Positions 1 through 15,600 of a stretch of 64,000 nt of DNA are shown here, piece after piece. The notes under the pieces are model-generated. The model searched no databases. It worked only from the letters and a program-made list of their open reading frames with translations, and had not been told where the DNA came from. The stretch is from Anoplopoma fimbria (Eukaryota; Chordata; Actinopteri; Perciformes; Anoplopomatidae). The number at the start of each line of letters is the position of its first letter. Position 1 is the first letter of the stretch. Position numbers and translations under genes: made by a program. The DNA lies in NCBI RefSeq assembly GCF_027596085.1, contig NC_072449.1, positions 29,295,200-29,359,199 on the forward strand, read 5' to 3'.

Positions 1-820
1 TTGATGGTTTGAATGAAGGCTCATTGTGAGTTTTGCTTTTCATATTGACCGTTCAGTACAACACCAGACTTTACTACACTCTGGGCTCAACACTATCTTT
101 AAAAAGTGGTGGCCAGGAAACTGGAAATATGGTTGGCATTTTGTAGTCATCTTCTCTTTTGAGTAATTAAGATACTATTCAGTTATACTAATGACATTGT
201 GACTGTTACACAGTATGTGTATGTTGTACATGCTTTAAAGTATACCCAAAAGTCCTTCTTGTTTTTTGTTCAGGTTCATCTGGTCCTTTGTCAGTTGAAT
301 CAATTTGCACATTTGTTTGTGAAGTGACGGGTTAGTCAACCCGTTCACCCCAACGTCAACTTGCTTCACCGCAGTCTTTAAAATCATGCCGGTCCAAAAT
401 GTATTAATTTCGAGGTGCACATTTTGCTGGTTGTTTTTTTTCCTATGTTAAAAACTGACAACGATTAATGTCACCAAATTACATCAATTGGTTGCGTATT
501 TCTCAAAATGGTTTCAAATGGCAACCTGCCAACACTTAGCTCTTACTCTACTTACCTAGTTTTTAAATGTAATTTCTCCAATTTTTCATGTTGCCTAAAC
601 ACAAGCCGGTGAGAAAGAACTTATTTAATAATTTGATATAAATTAGGATCTATTTTATAAGAAATGAGCAGATACCGTTACAAATCTGTCCAGACATTTA
701 GCGTCAACTTTCATTACTTTTATGTCATCAATACAAATTTCAGCTATTAATTAAGACAGTTGAGAAGATGTTTTCCAACATTTAATATGTGTTTATTTCT
801 GGGGGGGTTCCTGCATTCAG
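1..820 (+). other. rsf1 intronic sequence, no gene seen
   Basis: AT-rich sequence without coding signature, upstream of the first recognised rsf1 exon. The preceding rsf1 exon lies outside the window. Confidence 0.7.
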
Positions 821-5669
<4,849 letters not shown>

Positions 5670-6400
5670 TGGCTGTGTTTGTGTGAATAACTCTCGCTTC
5701 TTTGACTTTTTTTTTTTCTTTTTTGTAACTGTCAGGCCTTTCATCCCCCGAAAACCACCTTTTGAAAACTGGATCTCTGTCCCCACCTCCGCTTTTTCCT
5801 CCTTGCTGTTGTATTGTGTTGAGTGCTCCACATGGTCATGTACTGGGACCTCACAACCGCAAAGCTCACGAGCTACGTGTTTTACGCTCATAGTCACCTC
5901 TGGCAGAAGAGAACCAGTAAGCCGGACCAAAAAAAATAAATACAGCCTGAAGCCAGGACCTTCATGTCTCAGTTGATACACTTGTGAACCACCGGAGTTC
6001 TTTTCTCTGCCGGGTCCAAGCAGCAGGATGATGGTGGATTCATCCCATTTGGGTTTCGGGGTTGAATCGATCTGTTTTGTAGCGTAACTCAACCTAAAAG
6101 CACTTCATCATTCTCATAGCACTTAATAACCCACCGCCAAGGAGGGTGTCAGTGTGGAACCGAACACTTTGGATCATGTGACCCGATGGTTAGAGACACC
6201 AGACTTGATCACCACAACAAAAAGCAAAAGTTTCCTCTAGTAATATCTAAGCATACAGAGTTTTTATTTGTCCAGGTATGGAAGTCCACTCTAATACCAT
6301 GGTAATTAATTATGTTTTTGGTGCTCACAATGGTGCTTTACTGTTAAAAAGTACCCAGCAGCCTTAGGGGCCAATCACACCAAGACGCATCACTAACGTT

Positions 6401-6450
6401 GCAAATTTCCCCGCTGCGGGACTAATAAAGGATTATCTTATCTTATCTTA
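6401..6450 (+). mobile_element. LINE 3' tail (L2/CR1-like)
   Basis: Same GCAAATTTCCCCGCTGCGGG module and TATCT tail as at 2781. Confidence 0.7.
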
Positions 6451-6486
6451 ATGCATGTCCAAAAAAACCGCTAGTAAAACCCTGGG

Positions 6487-6620
6487 GCTGTAGCTGTAGG
6501 CTGTATGTAAGAAATGGACGTCGTCATTGTGACATCACCCATTGGTTAGTGGGCTGATGTTTTGAAGCCCTCTAGTTCGGCCATTTGGAATCAGTCAGAT
6601 TTTTTTGCTGGCAACGCGTT
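6487..6620 (+). mobile_element. Teleost interspersed repeat fragment
   Basis: Contains gacatcacccattggtt and the segment around gaagccctctag; related to the copy starting near 39905 (gacgtcacccattggtttgt). Confidence 0.55.
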
Positions 6621-6804
6621 TCTAGCTACTCGTCTCCGTGTGATCCCAGCCTTTCATGTCGGGGGACATTTGATGCATGTCATACCCCCAATCATGTTTC
6701 CAATTTCTGTCTATGCTGGAGAAAAGACCAAAAGTGATCTAGTTAACATTAAGTCACTTGAGTTTTAAATGCACCTTTTTACTAGCACAGTGAGCACCAC
6801 AAAC

Positions 6805-6845
6805 ATGTTAACGCCACGGAGGATTCACCTCCGTGGCGTTAACAT
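6805..6845. repeat. Perfect inverted repeat, 18-bp arms, 5-base loop
   Basis: Arm ATGTTAACGCCACGGAGG (6805-6822), loop ATTCA, and its exact reverse complement (6828-6845). It lies in the rsf1 3' region, so it would be a stable RNA hairpin if transcribed. Confidence 0.95.
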
Positions 6846-7465
6846 TAAAACCAAAACTATCTGCATGGTTTGATTCACTAGAGGTACATAAGAAAACGAT
6901 GGGGGTCTTTTGGGTTGTAACTTAGGTGAATTCCTCCTTAAAGCGAGATGCTACCTATAAGTAATCCTGACCAAGATCAAAGACCCAAATTACCGAATGA
7001 TGTAAAGCGTTCAATGGCTGCCTTATTTCCATACATACTACAGTAACGAACATGAGTTGAATCCAAAATTGAGACTCGCGGCCTGCTGAAGGACTGGTCT
7101 CCAGATGGTGGTCATGAAACAGTTCTGCAACACTTAACGGTGCATTCAGGTGCTCCTTGTCAACTTGTTAAGTCAAAAATGTCCCCTCAAACAGCTTACA
7201 AAGTACTGAATACCAATAATAAACTCCATGACAGCAGTTGTGATGTTTGACTTAAATGATGGACAAACTTTCCCCGGCTGCAGTTTCTCATCTAATTGGC
7301 AATTTTAGAAACGTTTGGTCTTCTAAATGCAGACTTCAGAGGATCCAGACATTTAAATTCAGCTTGTGCTAAAATGATGTAGTTCAAACTTTCTAAAGAT
7401 GTTTAGACGGAACAAATGAATCATCAACAACATTGTCAGAACATAGAAGGATCCTTTATTTGACA

Positions 7466-7897
7466 TTAAAGGGATACTTTGGGTTTGTGAAATGGGGTTG
7501 TAAGAGGTACTTGTCCATAGTCAGTGTGTTACTACAGTAGATGGAGTTTGGAGAAACAGACTGTACTTCAATGTACTGCTGTGGATGTACTTTAGATACC
7601 TATAAGAATCAATATCGTTTAAATGTACTATATTTAAAATATTTTCAGACAGCCTTTTTAGGCTAAAGTGGTGGAAACATTATAAATATAGCGTACAATT
7701 AAACTATATATTGTCATTTCTAGGTGTCTAAAACACGTTTTGCTGCTGCCTCCGTCCACAGCAGTACATTGCTTTGCTCCCGTGCTGGTTCTCCTGTCTG
7801 TTTCTCCAAACTATCCATCCACCTATAGGTAACACACTGACTATAGATAAGTATCTCATAAAAGAAACACTTTAAAACATCTGAACTATCCCTTTAA
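7466..7897. mobile_element. TTAA-flanked MITE (piggyBac-like), 432 bp
   Basis: The ends read TTAAAGGGATA and TATCCCTTTAA. Extended inverted arms share tagtcagtgtgttac and gtttggagaaacagac, and further in tgtactgctgtgga. TTAA target sites flank both ends. There is no ORF, so it is non-autonomous. Confidence 0.75.
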
Positions 7898-8399
7898 AGA
7901 ACTGAACAAGGCCCACATTCTGGATCCCGTAACATCTGGGACGTTCTCTCTCAAGACAGCCAAAGTGTTCGCTTTCAGACTGCTCACTGGTTCACACGTT
8001 CTCACCACCTTGGCTCAGTAGGGACGTCGTTTGCTGTACATACTTTGCCTGTGCGCCGTTCCTTGTAAGATAATAGATGTTCTGTTCTCTCTCAGTCCTC
8101 TTGTAAAATATAGTGTTCTATTTTCTATATGAAGGAGAGGAGGAGAGATGCCGCTGGGACTGATTCGTGGACAGATATTGTTTTGACCACGAGCCCGTCG
8201 ACGGTTTGCTCTTTTTGTTTTAAGATTTCCGCGGCCGTTGATTTCTGTGTGAAGTAAGACCAGCATGGAGCCCGTTCACCAGGAAAATGTCCCAGAACTG
8301 TTACAGGGAGCCGACACACTGCTCCCCTTCAGCCCCGCCTCACACGCCGCTAAAGGTTTTTCACATTTGAAGGGCAGGAGTTTGTAAGCTTTATTCACT

Positions 8400-11270
8400 G
8401 GTCACAAAACAACTGGTCACTTTGAATATCTAATGATTCCCCCCTTTTAGATACAGAAAGTCAGACTCAAAAGTTACTGATAAATCCTTGCTGATGATTT
8501 CTTTTATTTCTTTGTCATTAAAAAAAAGTTAATTTTCATTAGAAGCAGCTGAAATGGATGATGTCCAATTTCTTGGGCCTGGATTTGTCAAACGTTTAAG
8601 ATGAAATCTTCACAATGCTCCAAAGCGAGCAATAAAACAATTTAACTGGCGACTCACTCCTACTTACAGCAACGTGTTTTCACTTTACTACACGTCTGCC
8701 ATGTTATTCATCTTTTTTTTCTTTTTTTTTTATCCTTTTGGCAAAAAATATTATTTATCGTTTTAAATTTAAAAATTATATTTACAATAATGGTATCCCC
8801 GCTAGCAATTAATATGTGCAATCCAATATATTAATCATATATAAATGTATAGATAGGAACGAAATAATTAGATAAAAAGACTGAAGCAAAAAATATGAGA
8901 AAATGCATAGAATGTGATTGCAAACAAAACCACCATGAGATTTACTCTTGTTGTTTGAACCTCTGACAAAGAAATACCAGGTGTAATTTATAGGCTAAAA
9001 CTACCCAATTCTGAATTATAGATATTAATTATGATTTCTACACTAAAAACAAGTCTCATTAGATGCATTTTTTATTCCTAAGAAATGTGATAATTGTTAT
9101 CTTCAAGGCCATGAGTAGGAGTGAAACGGAAGGATTTGTACTTTATTTTTTATTTTTTTTCTTAAATTCGAACTCAGATCAGTTTGATAAATCCGGATCA
9201 GTCTGCAGCTCTGGTTGTGATTAGATGAGACGGGAGATCCTCCAGAGTCCAACTTTCTGTGGGTTCACATTCAACACTTCATTTTCTTCGCCGCTCTGTT
9301 TTTAAAGACGACCTGGCCTCTTTCTGATGAGCCTTACACAGCGTGGGAGTATGTTATATAGAGCCCTAGTGACGTAGAACAAAAAGCAGCTGAATTCACC
9401 AAAAACACCTCAAGTATGTTTCATATTTGAATTGGCCTCCTTAGTTACGACACAGTCTACTCTCAAGCTGAAGGTGCAGGAAAAGAAAAAGAAAAAGTTT
9501 TAAAGAAAAAGGAAATGCAACGATCAATCTAGAAATGCTCCCTAAACCAGCAAGGATTCAAACTGTCAAAGGGTTTTTATTTTTTCTTTATCTTAAGTTT
9601 CAAAAATACAAGTGACACTCAAATCCAATTAGAAATACATCTACTTTTATACAGTAAAGAGTTGGAGGACGATTTTTGGTGTGATTTCCTTTTTAAGAAG
9701 AGTTTTATGGTTCACATGTCAGATGGAAAACAGACTCATTATGTAAAAGTGTATTTTGTAACATAACATCTTGTGAAATGCTTCTGTTACTCGTCAGAGA
9801 AATATAAACTGATTTTTAAAAGTTGGCGTGAAACTGGGGATGCACATAAAGAGAAACAGTCCGATGAGAAAAACATTTATTTTTACGGCTTTTGGTTCCA
9901 TGAAGTCTTTTTAGTGAGCCGGGCTCTTTATAACTGTTGCCTGTGTGTACTGATCGTATCATACCGAGTGCAATCTGTAAAACGGTGGACGACTCGTAGA
10001 GGTGTTACCTGTGATCCGGTCTGTTAGATCATGGTCTGACACTTTAGTCCACAAACGTTGTAGCCTTTATGATAACTTTGAAGAACATACTATAATGATT
10101 TAAAAAAAAAAAAAAAATTCTAATCAAGTCTTTACCTCACATTATATTGGTGGTTTACGTTTAGCCTTGGAGACACTGTGGGGGGGGGGGATATATATAT
10201 TATTTTTTTGCATAAATGTCATCATTAGAAAACTTGAGTTTTAGATTACAAACTCAGACTTTAGTGCAGAAGAACTTCTCAGTTTGCCAAAAGCATCAAG
10301 TAAGATGTAATTGTAGCTGGGCTAACTGGTACATACTGGCCCCGCTGTCTCACACTCTAATAAATGTTGGCTACTACATTACTAAATGTTCTTTCAGGTA
10401 CTTTCCTAACGTTGAGCAGGTGTTGTGGGACTCCATTATGAGAAAAAAACTAAAACTAAAATGCTCTTTAGTCAGATTATGATCTCATTTCAAATACAGC
10501 TTGTGTCTAGATTTTAAACAGGCTGTTCTGGAAAATCCCCTTAATGCAGCATCTTGATCATCACAGTGATTTTATATCATTTATGAGCTCAACTGACTCC
10601 CCTCTGGAGAAAGAACCAACAGTTTGTCGCCCCAGATGTTTTTCTCATTATCAACTGAAATCATTTGGATATCAATGATAGTAAAAAAGGCTCTACGGAC
10701 TCATTGAAACAAGATGAATCACCCCACCTGTGTTAGCAGTAAAGGGGGAGATCAGGCTAATGTTGTGTTTATGCCATCAGCCCCCCCAAAAAAATCATTC
10801 CACTGAGCCCGGTGTGCGTCTGTGTTCGGCACTGTGGCAGAATCTGTTGGTTTTAAAATGTTAATCTGCATTCAAACAGGCACCCCTGGAGGTGAATGTG
10901 GCTCCTTCCATTTCTCTGTTGTACCGTTACTGTAGTATTGCTGTAACATGAATGTTTTCTAAGTTATTAAAACTGACATCCCAGACATCTCCTCTGAAAC
11001 ATGCTGTGTCTTTGCCCTATTTTCACCATTTTTTCATTGCTGAAAGAATTAAGGTTACATGAAATGTATTATTATTATATTGTTATTATTAGTTTGTTTA
11101 ATTAAGTTTATTTTGTAATCATTTAAGTATTGTATCTATTAATTAGGGTCTTAATTTCAAATGTCACTACTAATTAGATTTTTCTTTTAAATTAACATTT
11201 AAAATCCGTTTTAATCGGACTATTTACTTTTTTTATTATTATTTCTGTGCATTTTGTTTTGAAAAGCTTC
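8400..11270. other. AT-rich non-coding stretch, no gene seen
   Basis: No splice-linked coding sequence or recognisable transposon. Long A and T runs (about 8705, 9145, 10101). It is probably the distal rsf1 3' UTR plus spacer. Confidence 0.5.
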
Positions 11271-11317
11271 ACCGGAAACCCGATTGACTGATTGCTATCT
11301 GTCTTTACAGTATGGTA

Positions 11318-11343
11318 TACGCATGCGCACTGCCCTCTGCTGG
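11318..11343. promoter_or_regulatory. NRF1-like site joined to a CTCF-like core
   Basis: ACGCATGCGCA (NRF1-like) runs into CTGCCCTCTGCTGG, the reverse complement of CCAGCAGAGGGCAG, which matches the vertebrate CTCF core closely. Motif reading only. Confidence 0.5.
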
Positions 11344-11344
11344 T

Positions 11345-11410
11345 TACAGTGTGTAACTACAGAGTTTCCATCACTACGAGATGAAGATCTGCTGTGGATG
11401 CTGTTACAAA
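11345..11410 (+). other. Candidate 5' exon ending in a consensus donor
   Basis: Downstream of the NRF1-like site, an ATG at 11381 opens ten codons (MKICCGCCYK) and meets AAA/GTAAGT at 11411. A (TCC)n-rich tract ending CTCCAG at 12526 could act as acceptor, which would make this an upstream non-coding exon of clns1a. Not tested; it may be chance. Confidence 0.25.
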
Positions 11411-11964
11411 GTAAGTCATGAAATAGAGAAATCATGTAAGATGAGAGAATGTATGGCAATTCATTAACTGAGTTCTGTTGGGTACCTGCACTTTTGGGAT
11501 TAAAGTTTAATTTACAGACAGGATTGCTGAAAGATCACTAGGTATGAGGCATGAAGACATTCCATTTAGTAAATGGGAAGGTAAAGCACTGGACATAAAT
11601 TATATAACAAGGTGTGAAAGGCAGAACATAACACTGTACATTTAGAATACAGAGTGATAAAGAGAACAGTAGAAGAGAGGATGTATTTCTGTCCAGATTA
11701 AGGTTTGATCACACAGGTTTCAATGAGTGTTTGTGTTGTATAGTATAGTATAGTATAGTTGAACGTTCTGTATATGTATGTATGAAATATATTAAAGAGA
11801 TGGTAAGTTTACAACAAAAGGTGAGAGAGGCTGGAGGGGATTGTGATATGGGAGGAGATATGGTGGAAACATGTATTATTCAACACATATTATTAATAAA
11901 ATATAGTTATTTTAATTTAGCTTTGGTCTTTAATCATATTTTATTCTTTACTGGAGCCTGCGCT

Positions 11965-12082
11965 ACCTCCTCCCGGCCGGTAGGGGGCAGAGGAGGTAGG
12001 CCTGTCATACCTCCTCCCGGCCGGTAGGTGGCGGAGGAGGTAGGCCTGTCATACCTCCTCCCGGCCGGTAGATGGCGCTAAG
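11965..12082. repeat. 44-bp tandem repeat with three CTCF-like cores
   Basis: About 2.6 copies. Each holds CCGGCCGG followed by a TAG(G/A)(G/T)GGC core, at 11977-11990, 12021-12034 and 12065-12078, exactly 44 bp apart. The first two units are bracketed by the inverted arms TACCTCCTC and GAGGAGGTA. It lies about 450 bp upstream of the clns1a start codon. Confidence 0.85.
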
Positions 12083-12129
12083 CAGCTACACGTGGTCATC
12101 GCAGTCACAACCGCGCTTTGTAAGCGGTG

Positions 12130-12139
12130 GTCACGTGAC
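12130..12139. promoter_or_regulatory. GTCACGTGAC E-box (USF/TFEB type) in clns1a promoter
   Basis: A perfect 10-bp palindrome, the form bound by USF and MiT/TFE factors, in a GC-rich stretch 395 bp before the clns1a ATG. A TSS somewhere in 12.15-12.25 kb is inferred. Confidence 0.5.
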
Positions 12140-12202
12140 TAAGGTTCACTTTGTTTTTGACGTTTTGCTTTGATACGTGTTGCCGCGATATTTCAGCCGT
12201 GA

Positions 12203-12223
12203 ATGAAACCAACAGTCTGCTAA
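12203..12223 (+). other. Possible short uORF in the clns1a leader
   Basis: ATG AAA CCA ACA GTC TGC TAA lies about 310 bases upstream of the main ATG. It would be a uORF only if the TSS is upstream of it, which is not established. Confidence 0.25.
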
Positions 12224-12286
12224 CGTGTTTGTTTCCAGACTCGTCGTGTTCATCTTCCTCCAGCTGTCCACAGCTTCCTTTAGGAG

Positions 12287-12401
12287 GTTATCCCGGGTAC
12301 ATTAGCTCTCTGTAGCAGGTTATCCCGGGTACATTAGCTTTATCCCGGGTACATTAGCAGGTTATCCCGGGTACATTAGCTTTATCCCGGGTACATTAGC
12401 G
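12287..12401. repeat. Five copies of a 19-bp CCCGGG repeat in the clns1a 5' region
   Basis: TTATCCCGGGTACATTAGC occurs five times, starting near 12288, 12320, 12340, 12362 and 12382, with spacers of 1-13 bases. It is probably transcribed as part of the clns1a 5' UTR. Confidence 0.92.
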
Positions 12402-12534
12402 AGGTTATCACGAATTAGGTCACTTCGCGTCTTGTTGACAGCGGAGTCTGCGTTTTTCTCTCCTCTTCCTCCTCCTCCTCTCCTCCTCTTCCTCTTCCTC
12501 TCTCTCCTCCTCCTCCTCCTCCTCCAGCGGGACG

Positions 12535-12653
12535 ATGGTTCTACTGAAGAACCTCCGTCCGCCCACCGAGGGAGTCCGGCACGAACAAGCCGACACCACG
12601 GTGGTGATGGACGGACAGCAGCTGGGCCGAGGCACGCTGTACGTGGCCGACAC
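12535..12653 (+). CDS. clns1a: clns1a exon 1 (coding part)
   Basis: It encodes MVLLKNLRPPTEGVRHEQAD to LYVADT, the first strands of the PH-like domain. The donor is ACAC/GTGAGT at 12654. About 100 bases of TCC/TTC-rich sequence ending CCAG lie just before the exon, so these could be 5' UTR or a 3' splice site. Confidence 0.94.
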
Positions 12654-15600
12654 GTGAGTGACGCTGGTGTTTGAGTTAAGAGTTAATGAGATAATGAGTT
12701 TAGATAATGAGTTAATCAGGGTTTAATGACTTAATGTTGGGTTTAATACAGGTGTTGGGTTTAATACAGAGTTGGGTTTAATAATGAGTTTAATACAGAT
12801 GTTGGGTTTAATACAGATGTTGGGTTTAATACAGGTGTTGGGTTAGTCTGACTCTATACAGGACAGAACGTGTTGAATAACATGCAGCACAACACCGACA
12901 CTCCTCGGCTAACCACTTCCGGAGTATTCACTTTCAAAATAAAAACAGACATTTATTGTTTTCTTTATTTGAAGAAAAGTAAGAATACAAAACTGTGAAA
13001 GTACTCTGTAAAATCTTAAATTCCTGCAATTAAAATGTTCAAATGTCTGTAAAAATGTACTTGAATTCAGTCAGTCGACAGAAAATGAATGTCAAACTAC
13101 TTTAATAGTGTGTTTTTGTTCCAGTATTATATAAAGAGCAAAAATGACAAACATTTCCAACATCTCAAGTGTGAGGATTTATTTTGTCGTACATGATATT
13201 AAGCTGAACGATAGATTTCACCTTTGGCTCTGGGGAATTATAACAGGCATATTTTATACTATTTTCTGACATTTTGTAGCTTTAACAGGTATCTGAATAA
13301 TCAAGAAATACTGATTAGTTGTAGCTCCAAACAATCAGTTTATGTGGATTAAAGGTCGAAGGTTTCCAAAGTCACATCAAATCTGGAAAGTATGTATTTT
13401 AAATGTGACATATTACACTTTTGCGTGGGTCATGCAGCTTGTCATCACCCGACACTGTCAAACGCCATTAAATGCACCTCACATCATGTGTGCTTTCCAT
13501 TTATGAACCAATAACTTTTCCGTGCGTTTTGTTTTCTGGCAGGCGTCTGTCGTGGTTCGACGGCTCGGGGATGGGTTTCTGTCTGGAGTATCCCACCATC
13601 GGCCTGCACGCCATCTCCAGAGACGTCAGCGCGTACCCACAGGAGCACCTCTACGTCATGGTCAACGGCAAACTCTCAGGTGAGAGTGACGCAAAGCATA
13701 ACGTTTGTATTAAAGGGTCCATTGATGAGTTTTTACCGTGGTCTGTTTTAAATCTGCTACTTGCGGTTTCCTTCATTTTAAACCCATTTTTATTCTTTTG
13801 TGTTGGCAACATCCGAGTGAACACTTTTTCCTTTCCAAACAGGTCACCGCTTTGTTTGTATGTTTACATGTAATATCTGTTTGGTGGCTCCTTCTCACAA
13901 CTGTGGAATGCATAAATGGTTCATGTTAAACCAGGAGGGAAAGCTTCTCACTGTGTGTGTGTCACTCCTGTGTTTTGGCCCTCCATCATCGCAGGGGAGA
14001 ATGAGGCCGAAATGGCAGAGAGAGCAGCTGATGGAGAAGAAGACGACAACGACGACAGCAGTAACAGCGGCGCTGATGATGATGATGATGAGGAAGGAGC
14101 CATCACAGAGATCCGGTTCGTGCCCGGTGACAAGGTGGCATGTGAGTGATGGCGCCATGACTGCCTGAGCCAGGGTCACATCTTCATTGTGATCAGTTAT
14201 TGAGAACGTTTTAATGACGACGTCACAGCTCTACAAATAAACCACACAAGTGATCAGACAGATTTTAAAGTGCTTTGACCATATCATCAGATCCTAAGAT
14301 AAAAATGTTAGTTACTCTCCAAACAAGCAGTTTTAAATAGGACTTATGTCGTATGTCTGTAGATTTTTATGATATTCAAGGCAAGAAGTTCAGAGGCATT
14401 GTGGTAAAAAAATAAAAATAAAGTTAGGTTGAATATAACTTTTTAGGACATTATTTAGAAGCAGAAATATGTAACACAGGAAACAACATAGTGAGTTTAC
14501 ACTTTGACTGCCTCTAACTTCATTGTGTGTGTGTGTTTGTTTGTTTGTTTTTTGTTTATGTGTGTTTGTGTGTGATTGTCATGCAGTGGAGTCCATGTTC
14601 TCAGCGATGTGTGAGTGTCAGGCGCTGCATCCCGACCCAGAGGACGACGACTCCGACAACGACTTCGAAGGAGAAGAGTACGACGTGGAGGAGGCCGGTG
14701 AGGAGAAACACTAAGATGCACACTTTAACACACACACAACACACACACATTCTCACCCTATTAGTGTGTGAGCAACAGGTCGACATTGTCATAAGACATT
14801 AAACCTTCTAAATGACTCTTAATTCCCCAATCTGTACAATGAACTCTCAGCTTTGAGAGAAACTCACTGCTGGTCCAGTGTACAAAACACCATCAGGTTT
14901 TGTACACATTAGGTAGTTGCAGAAGTGGGAATAAGATTCTACAAAAAATGTAAGCACATAAATAGTGAACAATTAACTGATAAATTAAACAAATAAACAG
15001 TTTAGTGTGTCAAAAATGAAATGAAGTCTTGATTCCAGTTTACAAAAGATAAACATAATTGTATACTGTTGGTTACTACCAACATTTATTGTCATCTTAT
15101 TTAAAACGAAAAATAGTCACATCATCATCAACAGAAGTTGAGCACCAAAGAGAGTTAGTTAGGTAGCAGTACCACAGATCTGTTCCATCTTTTAACACCA
15201 CCCAGTGCAGAACACTGCAGACAAACCGGCCTCCGCTTCTGTCAAACTAGCCCCTACGAAGGTGAGCTGACCTAGAGACCTTAGGGTGAACGGGGTGGGC
15301 AGTTTCACATAAACTCAATAAGTACAAACGACTAAAAATTAGATAAGAAAATCACCGACATAGAATACAACCTACTTCCTGCAAAATGTATTTCACAGAA
15401 AATTCGAATTTTCAATGGTGTAAATAATTAGTCAAACTTAATCAGACCAGTCTGACTTCAAAATGACAGCGCTCCACTTCGATGTCATTGAGAAACTTCC
15501 TGTTTCCACGAGCCGACTTCACTTCAGAACAACAGCCGACCACCTCAGAGTGTCACTCAGATATAATATCAGGACATTCTGATTAGTGGTGGATCATAAA

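Larger units (their letters stand above)
5670..10990 (+). other. rsf1: rsf1 3' region, probably a long 3' UTR with two candidate poly(A) signals
   Basis: There is no coding ORF in this stretch. A proximal AATAAA lies at 5935-5940. A distal ATTAAA at 10966-10971 is followed about 35 bases later by TG-rich tgctgtgtctttg, a good cleavage-site layout. Mammalian RSF1 has a 3' UTR of several kilobases, so a transcript reaching about 10.99 kb is plausible but inferred. The stretch also contains a LINE tail (6401), a teleost repeat (6487), a perfect hairpin (6805) and a MITE (7466). Confidence 0.5.

Noticed and set aside
12420..12674. Frames overlapping clns1a exon 1 on both strands
   Set aside because: They arise from the (TCC)n leader; the conserved pICln frame starts at 12535.
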